Shown in pieces: positions 1 through 6,156 of a stretch of 8,957 nucleotides of DNA. Below the pieces are notes generated by a model. That model had not been told where the DNA came from. It saw only the letters and a program-made list of their open reading frames with translations, and searched no databases. Position numbers and translations under genes: made by a program. Position 1 is the stretch's first letter. Each line of letters opens with the position of its first letter. The stretch comes from Acidobacteriota bacterium (GTDB lineage Bacteria > Acidobacteriota > Blastocatellia > Pyrinomonadales > Pyrinomonadaceae): positions 1-8,957 of the forward strand of contig JAKOSS010000563.1 in the NCBI GenBank assembly GCA_029777145.1, written 5' to 3'.

Positions 1-139
1 CGTCCCGGAGATGCTCGGCTGGGAACGCGCCGACAATCTGACCGAAGCGATCGCGATGGCGCGTTCGATCCAGGGACGCAACGCCGAGATCACGATGCTC
101 CATCAGCCGATCATCGGCCTTTGTAGCGTGACAGACTGA
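1..139 (+). CDS. 3' end of a LarA/DUF2088-like (lactate racemase domain) protein, partial
   Basis: This is an open frame entering from the left edge (reading frame begins at base 2) and ending at TGA 137-139, giving the last 45 residues of a protein. The visible tail begins VPEMLGWERADNLTEAIAMA and ends GLCSVTD. It resembles the C-terminal segment of LarA/DUF2088 nickel-pincer lactate racemase-like proteins, where an amphipathic 'GW..A..L.EAI.MAR' helix is followed by a short beta strand with a histidine and prolines. The catalytic part lies outside the window, so neither the activity nor the full length can be tested here. It converges with the minus-strand envelope operon that ends at 327. 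That a real gene ends here is fairly certain from codon usage and the clean stop. The family name comes from recall of the tail pattern and is tentative. Confidence 0.5.
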   Translation, partial: VPEMLGWERADNLTEAIAMARSIQGRNAEITMLHQPIIGLCSVTD

Positions 140-140
140 C

Positions 141-175
141 GATTTTGGATTTTTGATTTTGGATTTTGGATTCAG
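141..175. repeat. Heptanucleotide tandem repeat (GATTTTG-type), array 1
   Basis: Five consecutive seven-base units start immediately after the stop of the upstream gene. Units 1, 3 and 4 are GATTTTG, unit 2 is GATTTTT, and unit 5 (169-175) is the degenerate GATTCAG. The array is T-rich on the plus strand and lies in a 3'-to-3' spacer. It resembles the short tandemly repeated repetitive (STRR) heptamers described from cyanobacteria. Related heptamers occur at 3527-3547 and 3563-3597. Confidence 0.85.
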
Positions 176-326
176 TCGACCGGAACTGAGAATCGGGGAC
201 GATGATTTGCGGTTGCAAATCCCGATCGCGGTGATCATCGAATTCCGATATCCCTATTTCCGGATTCGCAAAATTCGGCGCACTTCTCCCATTCACCCGT
301 TCGCCTGTTCCCCGTTCGCAGTAAGG
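176..326. other. Convergent intergenic spacer with small hairpins
   Basis: No gene is supported here. The stretch holds a seven-base-pair hairpin at 204-221 (arms GATTTGC and GCAAATC, loop GGTT). It also holds a weaker bulged stem at 239-267 (CGAATTCCG against CGGATTCG). At 291-318 the word GTTCGCC or a close variant recurs every seven to eight bases. Either hairpin could help end transcription from the flanking convergent genes. Neither is followed by a convincing U tract, so I do not call a terminator. Confidence 0.4.
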
Positions 327-2180
327 TCAGTCCGCGAACTTCCAGAAATTGATCCCGCGCGCGGTGTCGAAGAAGCCGGAATCATCGAGTCCGTAGGCGT
401 ACTTGCCGTTCTTCGTCCAGCCGCACGTGCCGAGTCCGCTGTTTTCCACCAGCTTTGTTTTCTTGTCGAACTTGGCGTAGGTCTCATCATACAGGCTTTG
501 GACCGAATTTCCGGTCGTCGCATCAAAGACGTAGGTAACCTTGCCGCCCCAGCGCATGATGTAGCGGTAATCGGTACTCAGACGGGCGAATTCGGTGTTG
601 TAAGACGTATCTTCCGGTTCCCAGGCCTGCCGGTCTGAGCTGCTCTGCGCGGAATGGAACTTCAACGGGATCCGTGTCACGCGCCCCGTATCGCGATTCC
701 AGACGCCGAAACTCCCCAGTTGTTCCATGACGATCAGTTGATCTTTGTTCGCGTAGCCCATCGTACCGTCGACGAACATCGGTATCGTCAGCGTCCGCTG
801 GCCGGTCATCATGTCGTAAAACTCGGTCTTCGGCTCACGCTTTTCAGAGTTGTTGACACGCGAAACGGCCAAAACTCCTTTCGCCTCGATAAACGACGTC
901 ATGTAAAAGCGTTCGTACTTGCTGTCGCGGACGATCTCGTACTTCGGCTTTGACGTATCCGCGAGATCGTAGACCATCGCCTTGTTGTCGTCGCGCAACA
1001 CAATAAGGCCTTTCTCCGATGAATAGTCGGCCAAATAAATTGTGTCGCCGGGTTTGTCCGAAACGAATTCGACCATCGGATCGGCAGTACCCGGACGATA
1101 AACCCGCAACCGCTCTTTGCTTTGGACCATCAGGTACTCGCCGCCGACAAGTCCTTTGTAATCAATGTCTTCCTTCGGGAACTTGCGCGTCACCTCGAAC
1201 TTCGGAGATCCGTCGCCGGCGATATCGTAAACGCGGAAACTATCGTCGACTTTGACCACTACGTAACGGCGATCGACGATCTGTTTGATCGAAAGCCCTT
1301 TTTTCGGATCCTGCGATCTGATCTCGTACTTGGGACGGCCATCGCCGTCGATCTCCCAAACGATGATCCGGTCCTCGCGCTTCGAAAGCAGGTATTTCTC
1401 GTCTTCGCTGACGGTCGTTTCCTCATAGAACGATTTAGGTTGGAAGCCGTCGGCCGTGTATTCGCGTTCGACCTTGCCGTCTCGAACGTCGCGGAGCGTG
1501 AGCATTCCGCCCTGTTTCGTATTCGGCCCGACCCAGTCGATCTTCGTCTGGCCCGAACCGACGATTACTTTGGTCGAATTCCGGATCGGCTGCTGAAACT
1601 TGAAATCATCGACGGTGTAGGTGTCCTTACGTTCGAAGGTGTCGCGGTCGAAACTCCCGAATCCCGCCATCTTTTCCGTAAATCCGAAGGCGAGAATCTC
1701 GTTTCGCGTTTCATCGAGCGCGACGTAATCGATATCGACGTTCGGCAGGTCGAGGGTCTTCACCGTCTCGAGCGTCTTGAGATCACGGATCACGGCGCTC
1801 CGAATCTTGCTCGTCCCGAGTTTTTCGCTTGTCATGATCCATTTGCCCGACGGCTCGATCACCCACGGTCGCCATTTCAGCGCTTTCGGGAGCCCGAGCA
1901 GCAGATATGTGCCGACCCAACCACCGGGCGAGAACTGCTCGATCTGATGGTTCACGGAATTCAACAGTTTCGCGTTGTCGACGTCCCACACCTGGATCGA
2001 TTTCTGCCCGATGATCACGAGTTTTTTCTCATCGTCAATGAATTCGTACGAGGTGATCTTGTCCTCGCCTTTGACGAAGCCGAGCTTTGCGTGGAACTTC
2101 AATACATCGCCGGCGCCAAACGCGTTCACGGCAGCGATAACAACCAACAGGACGAAAATCTTGAGTTTCATGAAAATCAT
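327..2180 (-). CDS. Secreted beta-propeller-like (WD40/YVTN-type) protein of unknown function
   Basis: The protein has 617 residues. The N-terminus (MIFMKLKIFVLLVVIAAVNA) is a signal peptide, probably cleaved near residues 20-23, so it should act in the periplasm or outside the cell. The rest is built of short repeats typical of propeller blades, each with a strand such as IQVWDV, IIVWEI, FRVYDI, MVYDL, FGVWNR or TYVFDA. Within them a distinctive phrase recurs: GDGRPKYEI (about residue 278), GDGSPKFEV (about 319) and a variant ending SKPKYEI (about 407). No catalytic motif was seen, so a binding or scaffold role is an inference. The ATG at 2178-2180 overlaps the TGA of the upstream SIMPL gene (ATGA), favouring this start and translational coupling. 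An in-frame ATG three codons later (2169-2171) is the alternative. It is the last gene of the minus-strand operon. Existence is near certain; function is unknown. Confidence 0.88.
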   Translation of the reverse strand: MIFMKLKIFVLLVVIAAVNAFGAGDVLKFHAKLGFVKGEDKITSYEFIDDEKKLVIIGQKSIQVWDVDNAKLLNSVNHQIEQFSPGGWVGTYLLLGLPKALKWRPWVIEPSGKWIMTSEKLGTSKIRSAVIRDLKTLETVKTLDLPNVDIDYVALDETRNEILAFGFTEKMAGFGSFDRDTFERKDTYTVDDFKFQQPIRNSTKVIVGSGQTKIDWVGPNTKQGGMLTLRDVRDGKVEREYTADGFQPKSFYEETTVSEDEKYLLSKREDRIIVWEIDGDGRPKYEIRSQDPKKGLSIKQIVDRRYVVVKVDDSFRVYDIAGDGSPKFEVTRKFPKEDIDYKGLVGGEYLMVQSKERLRVYRPGTADPMVEFVSDKPGDTIYLADYSSEKGLIVLRDDNKAMVYDLADTSKPKYEIVRDSKYERFYMTSFIEAKGVLAVSRVNNSEKREPKTEFYDMMTGQRTLTIPMFVDGTMGYANKDQLIVMEQLGSFGVWNRDTGRVTRIPLKFHSAQSSSDRQAWEPEDTSYNTEFARLSTDYRYIMRWGGKVTYVFDATTGNSVQSLYDETYAKFDKKTKLVENSGLGTCGWTKNGKYAYGLDDSGFFDTARGINFWKFAD

Positions 2181-2893
2181 TCGATCTCAAACCGAGCGAA
2201 GATCTCGTATCTGAGTTTGATCTGGGTAATGTTCAGAGTGTCGTCACCCGAAGATTGATTGTCGCCTCCTCTAACGACGTTCGACGTGATGTTTGCATAG
2301 ACGTTCGGTCTCACGAAACTGTTGCTGTTTTCCTCGACTTCGCGTACGAAAACGGCCTTTCCCGCACGCTCACCGATCGCCGCGAGCAGGTAATCTGCCT
2401 TGGCTTTGGCCGCTTTCAGCGCCTCGATCTTGGTTTCACGTCGGTACTTTGCGAGATCCGTGTGCGTCGAATCGATCAGGTCAAGTTTGGACAAGTTGAG
2501 GCGGTCCGCCATGTCCTGCAAGCGATCTATCTTGCTGATATCGTGCACTTTAAGACGATAGTCTTTCGTTCCGAGCGTGTCCTTCAACCGGCGCTGACGG
2601 ACGTAAACGCTGGTCAGATCGTAGATCGTCAGGTCCTTTTGGACATCGACGCCGATCGCCGTCAGTTCGCGTTTGAGCGCTTCTTCCTGATCCTCGATCG
2701 TGATCTTTTTCTTGCCGTCGACGCGTTCGACGAGCGTGATCTTGAACGTGAACTCGTTCGGCGTGACGAAAGTCTCGGCCGATCCGGTGACCTCGATGAC
2801 CCGGCGATTGTCGGCGGTCGTCTGCGATTGCGCCGAAGCGGCGATCGCGAGGACCGCAAACAAAGCGATTGCAAAAAGTGATCTGAAATTCAT
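2177..2893 (-). CDS. SIMPL domain (DUF541) exported protein
   Basis: The protein has 238 residues. A signal peptide (MNFRSLFAIALFAVLAIAASA, cut after ASA at residue 21) is followed by a SIMPL/DUF541 domain. The domain opens with the characteristic strand RRVIEVTGSAE at about 30-40. It continues with an alternating helix/strand pattern including a long KAAKAKADYLLAAIGERAGK helix, and ends in the strand KLRYEIFARFEI. This matches the family's usual length of about 220-250 residues. SIMPL proteins are periplasmic or outer-membrane-associated oligomers whose biochemical role is poorly defined; envelope stress links have been proposed. The start is well supported: AGGAG lies at 2900-2904, six bases upstream of ATG. 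That ATG overlaps the TGA of the TPR lipoprotein gene, and the downstream propeller gene overlaps this gene's stop in the same way, indicating translational coupling across three genes. Most of its signal-peptide DNA is almost identical to that of the upstream gene. Confidence 0.9.
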   Translation of the reverse strand: MNFRSLFAIALFAVLAIAASAQSQTTADNRRVIEVTGSAETFVTPNEFTFKITLVERVDGKKKITIEDQEEALKRELTAIGVDVQKDLTIYDLTSVYVRQRRLKDTLGTKDYRLKVHDISKIDRLQDMADRLNLSKLDLIDSTHTDLAKYRRETKIEALKAAKAKADYLLAAIGERAGKAVFVREVEENSNSFVRPNVYANITSNVVRGGDNQSSGDDTLNITQIKLRYEIFARFEIE

Positions 2894-2904
2894 AGGTGAC
2901 TCCT
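2838..2904 (-). repeat. Duplicated leader module, copy A (SIMPL gene 5' end)
   Basis: Bases 2838-2888 match 3461-3511 at 49 of 51 positions. This covers the signal-peptide coding region from the Phe-Arg-Ser codons through the Ala-Ala codons. The eight bases 2897-2904, carrying the Shine-Dalgarno AGGAG on the minus strand, are also shared. The two base differences are one silent change and one Val/Ile change. Confidence 0.92.
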
Positions 2905-3540
2905 TTTGCCGTTCTCTAATTCTGAAATTCTCTTCTTTGTTGTCTTGTAGTCGTCAGAATCAGGGGCGTAAGACATTCCCTTAACAAACATTTTGTAGTG
3001 CAGGAGAGCATTCCTGTAATCGCCCAAACCGTCATACGCTTGACCAATTAATCGATCGTGAACGTATGAGGTGTCGCTCTCCCCGTAAAGGTCTTTTGCG
3101 AGTTTTGCTTCGTTGAGCCCGTCCGCGAACTTTCCCGTCTCCACCAAGATCTTCGCCAATGCCCAGTGCGCCCGGGCGTCGTTGGGATCCTTTTCGATGA
3201 TCTTCCGAAAATAGCCCGCCGCCTCTTCATTTTGATTTAGTCTGACAAGAAGTTCGGCAACCCGGCGAAACATCTCTTTGTCATCTTTGCCGGCTGCAAT
3301 AGATTTCTTGAATTCGTCGATTGCCTCGGAAAGTTGCCCGGCGACTTGCAATCTCAATGCTTCCTGAAAGTGTTTTTCGGCATCTTCCGATGATTCGGCT
3401 GCAATTGTCGGAACGTTTGGAGTTGACGCATTGTCAGATCGAACCTGCGAATCTTGGCAGGCGGCAATCGCGAGGATCGCAAACAAAGCGATTGCAAAAA
3501 GTGATCTGAAAATAGTTTTGACTCCTAATTCAAGGTTCAA
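2890..3540 (-). CDS. TPR-repeat lipoprotein with a non-ATG start
   Basis: The frame encodes up to 216 residues. A hydrophobic leader (FRSLFAIALFAILAIAAC) ends in a lipobox I-A-A-C, so the mature protein is probably a lipid-anchored envelope protein. It continues with about three tetratricopeptide-like helix pairs, including AEKHFQEALRLQVAGQLSEA, AAGYFRKIIEKDPNDARAHW and GDYRNALLHYKMFVK. TPRs usually mediate protein-protein binding, and a scaffold for its operon partners is an inference. No ATG or GTG lies upstream of the leader in frame. Options are TTG at 3538-3540, without a Shine-Dalgarno and inside a heptamer repeat, or ATT at 3511-3513, eight bases after AGGAG (3522-3526). ATT lies at the place where the duplicated SIMPL gene has its ATG-AAT start. 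An ATT start gives 207 residues with the lipid-modified cysteine at 19. An in-frame TGA at 3544-3546 blocks longer forms. The stop overlaps the SIMPL start (ATGA). Confidence 0.82.
   Translation of the reverse strand: MNLELGVKTIFRSLFAIALFAILAIAACQDSQVRSDNASTPNVPTIAAESSEDAEKHFQEALRLQVAGQLSEAIDEFKKSIAAGKDDKEMFRRVAELLVRLNQNEEAAGYFRKIIEKDPNDARAHWALAKILVETGKFADGLNEAKLAKDLYGESDTSYVHDRLIGQAYDGLGDYRNALLHYKMFVKGMSYAPDSDDYKTTKKRISELENGKRSHL
3461..3526 (-). repeat. Duplicated leader module, copy B (TPR lipoprotein 5' end)
   Basis: This is the direct-repeat partner of 2838-2904. Relative to copy A it has a net loss of three bases next to the start: CTATGAATTTC in A reads CTATTTTC in B. This removes the ATG while keeping the reading frame and the AGGAG. 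Just downstream the copies diverge to give different cleavage sites: signal peptidase I (ASA-Q) in A and a lipobox (AAC) in B. Confidence 0.92.
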
Positions 3541-3547
3541 GATTCAA
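3527..3547. repeat. Heptanucleotide tandem repeat (TTCAA-type), array 2
   Basis: Three adjoining seven-base units, AATTCAA, GGTTCAA and GATTCAA, lie directly upstream of the Shine-Dalgarno of the TPR lipoprotein gene. On the minus strand they read as TTGAATC, TTGAACC and TTGAATT. One of the resulting TTG triplets (3538-3540) is the only conventional in-frame start available to that gene. Confidence 0.7.
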
Positions 3548-3562
3548 GAACGGCCGACCCAC

Positions 3563-3597
3563 AATCGCAAATCGAAAATCGCAAATCGAAAATTGCG
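3563..3597. repeat. Heptanucleotide tandem repeat (AATCGMA-type), array 3
   Basis: Alternating units AATCGCA and AATCGAA form two perfect 14-base repeats, followed by a degenerate AATTGCG unit. Read on the minus strand and re-phased, the units are GATTTTC and GATTTGC, the same GATTTNN pattern as array 1. The array lies in the 73-base gap between the nadE stop and the TPR lipoprotein gene, so it may fall in the leader of the envelope operon or inside one long transcript. Confidence 0.85.
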
Positions 3598-3613
3598 AGG
3601 CGGAACTCCAAAC

Positions 3614-5278
3614 TTACGAATCCGAGCGTCGATATCTGTGCGTGATCGGACGGCGCCTTCCGACGCCGATCGCGTTTTTCGAAATAATGATCGTGGGCGG
3701 CAATTGTTGCCTTTTGAACTCGTTCGCCGGGTGCTCGACCTTGTTCAGGATCTCGTACACGAGTTTCGGATCGTTTCCGCGGGCGATGATCTCCGACGGC
3801 GAAAGTTTTTGTTCAAAGTAAAGATGCAGGATCGGGTCCATGCGTTCGTAGGGGGGCAGAGAATCTTCGTCGAATTGGTTGGGCGCAAGTTCAGCGCTCG
3901 GACGCTTGTCGATGATCTTCACCGGGATCAGTTCGCGCCCGGCTCGGTCGTTGATGTGACGCGCGACCTGCCAAACTTCGGTCTTGAGGACGTCGCCGAG
4001 TACCGCGAGACCGCCGTTCGTGTCGCCGTAGAGCGTGCAGTAACCGACGGCGAGCTCCGACTTGTTGCCGGTCGAAAGCAGCAGACGTCCTTCGGCGTTC
4101 GAGATCGCCATCAGAATCACGCCGCGCAGTCGCGACTGCATATTCTCGGCCGCGAGGTTCTCGCCGCCTTTTGTCGGTTTCGAGAAATGAAGCTGATTGA
4201 GCAGGACCTCGAACGCACCCGAGATCGGCTCGATGCGCGACTCACAACCGAGATTGCGGACGAGTTCTTCCGAATCCTTGATCGAGCCTTCGGACGAGAA
4301 CGGCGACGGCATCATCACGCACAGCACGTTCTCGGGGCCGAGCGCTTCGGCGGCGATGGCCGCGACGAGCGCCGAATCGATGCCGCCGCTGAGGCCCAAA
4401 ACCGCCTTTTTGAAACGGTTCTTGTGCGCGTAATCGCGGACGCCGAGCACGAGCGCGTCGAGGATGGCGTCGATCTCGTCGCCGGTGATCCCGCGCGCGT
4501 CGGGCTTATGGACGTCGAGTTCGACCGATTCGACGAACTCCTCGAAAGCCGGCGCCTGCAGGATGATGTCGCCTTCCTCGTCGGCGATGAGGCTCGCGCC
4601 GTCAAAGACGATCCCATCGTTTCCGCCGATCAGGTTGACGAACACGATTGGAACACACGACGCCTGCGCGCGGTGCGCAACCATGTCGCAGCGGAGCTTG
4701 ATCTTGCCCTTGTTGTACGGCGACGCATTGATCGATACGAGGACGTCGGGACCCTGGCGGAGCGCGTCGTCCGCCGGATCGTGATCGTAAAGCCTTTCTT
4801 TCCAGAAGGTTTTATCGTTCCAGAAATCTTCACAGACGACCACGCCTATCTTGCGCCCGTCGATCTCGAAAAGGCGGTTCGGCTTGTCGTTCGGTTCGAA
4901 ATATCGCGGATCGTCAAAGACGTCGTATTCCGGAAGGAGCGTTTTGTCGATGAAACCGAGGAGTTCGCCGTCGTGGATCACGGCCGCGCAATTGTAAAGC
5001 CGGCGGCCGTCCGTCTCCTCGTTCGGCCGGATCGTCCCGACGATCGCCGTGATTCCGATCGTCGCGGGAATGATCGCCGAAAGCGGCTCGAGCGCGTGAT
5101 CGATGATGTCGCGGTCCTGGAACCAATCCTGCGACGTGTAGCCGTGCGTCACGACCTCGGGGAATACGATCATGTCCGAGCCGTCCGACTTCGCCTTGTC
5201 GATCGCGTTCAGGACCTTTGAAACGTTTCCTTCAAGATCGCCGTTCGTCGTGTTGATCTGTGCGATTGTGACTTTCAT
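3614..5278 (-). CDS. nadE: Glutamine-dependent NAD+ synthetase
   Basis: The enzyme amidates nicotinic acid adenine dinucleotide to NAD+ using ATP and ammonia derived from glutamine, the last step of NAD synthesis in the cytoplasm. The 554 residues contain an N-terminal CN-hydrolase (nitrilase-type) glutaminase domain, about 1-265. Its triad is visible as Glu41 (FPEVVTHGY), Lys112 (DKTLLPEYDVFDD) and Cys149 (VVVCEDFW). The C-terminal synthetase domain starts at about 270, with the ATP PP-loop SGGIDS at 297-302, then STGNKSELAVGY and the YGDTNGG segment. The C-terminus ends with the basic RRRPITHRYR stretch usual for complete family members. Length and motifs indicate an intact enzyme. The start MKVTIAQIN is the normal family N-terminus, although I see no good Shine-Dalgarno. 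It lies 24 bases downstream of the receiver/HATPase gene and may be cotranscribed with it. Confidence 0.97.
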   Translation of the reverse strand: MKVTIAQINTTNGDLEGNVSKVLNAIDKAKSDGSDMIVFPEVVTHGYTSQDWFQDRDIIDHALEPLSAIIPATIGITAIVGTIRPNEETDGRRLYNCAAVIHDGELLGFIDKTLLPEYDVFDDPRYFEPNDKPNRLFEIDGRKIGVVVCEDFWNDKTFWKERLYDHDPADDALRQGPDVLVSINASPYNKGKIKLRCDMVAHRAQASCVPIVFVNLIGGNDGIVFDGASLIADEEGDIILQAPAFEEFVESVELDVHKPDARGITGDEIDAILDALVLGVRDYAHKNRFKKAVLGLSGGIDSALVAAIAAEALGPENVLCVMMPSPFSSEGSIKDSEELVRNLGCESRIEPISGAFEVLLNQLHFSKPTKGGENLAAENMQSRLRGVILMAISNAEGRLLLSTGNKSELAVGYCTLYGDTNGGLAVLGDVLKTEVWQVARHINDRAGRELIPVKIIDKRPSAELAPNQFDEDSLPPYERMDPILHLYFEQKLSPSEIIARGNDPKLVYEILNKVEHPANEFKRQQLPPTIIISKNAIGVGRRRPITHRYRRSDS

Positions 5279-5302
5279 GAACGAAGGAGCCGCAATTTTG
5301 AC

Positions 5303-6064
5303 CTATTCGGAAGTTTTCGGGCCGCCGTTTCGAGAGTCCGACTTCTTGACCATCGTCAGACGGTTGCCGCGCTCGTTGTAGGTGACCTCGTCCATGATGT
5401 TGTAGATGAAAAGGACGCCGCGGCCGCTGGTTTTAAAGAGATTGTCGGGGTTGAGCGGATCGGGGATCTCGGCGACGTTGAATCCTTCGCCCTCGTCCTC
5501 GATCGTGAATCTGGCCTCGTCGGGCGACACATCGGCCGTGATCCGGACGAGTTTTCTGGAGTCGAATTTGTTGCCGTGCTTGACCGCGTTGACGAATGCT
5601 TCGTCGAGGGCGATGAACAGATTCGAGGTTTCGGGATTGATGACGCCGAGCTTTTCGACGCGGCGCATAAGGTAACTGAGGATGTCGTGCATCAGCGAGA
5701 TCATGCTCGGCACTTCGAACTCGATCTTTTCGTGGATCGCCTGCACGGCTTCGATCTTGTCGACGACCTCGGCTTTGCAGTTGAGCGTCATTTCGACGCA
5801 TGCCTTCAGATCTTCCTCGGTGCAATCCGACGTATCGAAGCCTTGAACGCTCAGCTTGAACGCCTTGATCGCGCTGCGCGATTCATCGTTGGAATCGCCG
5901 TCGAGATCTGAAATGAAGAGGTTGAACTTTTCGTGTTCGACGAGTTCGACGGCGTCGTCGCGATTGTCAACAACCGTCACCTGATGACCGAATTCGGTGA
6001 ACCTGCTTTGCAGCAGGGTCGCCAAATCGTCGTGGTCGTCAACAATTAAGATCTTTTTCTGCAT
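5303..6064 (-). CDS. Receiver-like domain fused to RsbW-type HATPase (regulatory switch protein)
   Basis: The protein has 253 residues. An N-terminal CheY-like segment (about 1-100) has the acidic pocket IVDDHDD (Asp9, Asp10) and a candidate phosphoacceptor Asp53 in NLFISDLDGDS. It is shorter than a standard receiver of about 120 residues and lacks a clear helix-3/strand-4 Thr/Ser and strand-5 Lys-Pro. The second half (about 105-245) is a GHKL ATPase of the RsbW/SpoIIAB anti-sigma kinase type. It has the N box ALDEAFVNAVKHGNKFD (Glu155, Asn159), the G1 box DEGEGFN (190-196) and the G2 box SGRGVLFIY (213-221). There is no membrane segment or His-kinase phosphoacceptor helix. It probably acts in the cytoplasm, with the receiver tuning an ATPase that binds or phosphorylates an anti-sigma antagonist, but no STAS partner or sigma factor is in the window. 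The start follows a 92-base divergent intergenic region. Confidence 0.9.
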   Translation of the reverse strand: MQKKILIVDDHDDLATLLQSRFTEFGHQVTVVDNRDDAVELVEHEKFNLFISDLDGDSNDESRSAIKAFKLSVQGFDTSDCTEEDLKACVEMTLNCKAEVVDKIEAVQAIHEKIEFEVPSMISLMHDILSYLMRRVEKLGVINPETSNLFIALDEAFVNAVKHGNKFDSRKLVRITADVSPDEARFTIEDEGEGFNVAEIPDPLNPDNLFKTSGRGVLFIYNIMDEVTYNERGNRLTMVKKSDSRNGGPKTSE

Positions 6065-6156
6065 CGTGTTACCGATTCGCCAGCCCCGCGGTAAAAATTA
6101 CGCTAAAATAACTTTTTTTGTTGCAATCATAACCCAAAGGACCGGGATTTTCATAC
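6065..6156. promoter_or_regulatory. Divergent promoter region between the regulatory switch gene and the acyltransferase gene
   Basis: These 92 bases separate two start codons pointing away from each other, so they must hold the promoters of both. The middle (about 6091-6126) is markedly AT-rich. For the minus strand, TTGCAA (6121-6126) and CGTAAT (6097-6102) are 18 bases apart and could be -35 and -10 boxes. For the plus strand, TAAAAT (6104-6109) resembles a -10 box but has no clear -35. The assignment of individual boxes is weak. Confidence 0.4.

Noticed and set aside
141..175. Possible CRISPR array or rho-independent terminator
   Set aside because: Seven-base units without spacers are not CRISPR. 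The T-rich units are not preceded by a GC-rich stem, so a terminator call is not supported.
1122..2258. Plus-strand open frame (378 codons) opposite the propeller gene
   Set aside because: It mirrors the minus-strand gene and has no domain. It would also overlap both coupled genes, and the minus-strand frames have signal peptides and coherent family motifs.
3431..5221. Long plus-strand open frame (596 codons) opposite nadE
   Set aside because: It is antisense to a complete NAD+ synthetase with all catalytic motifs. Its translation is rich in Arg, Asp and Val with no recognisable domain, as expected of a shadow frame in GC-rich DNA.
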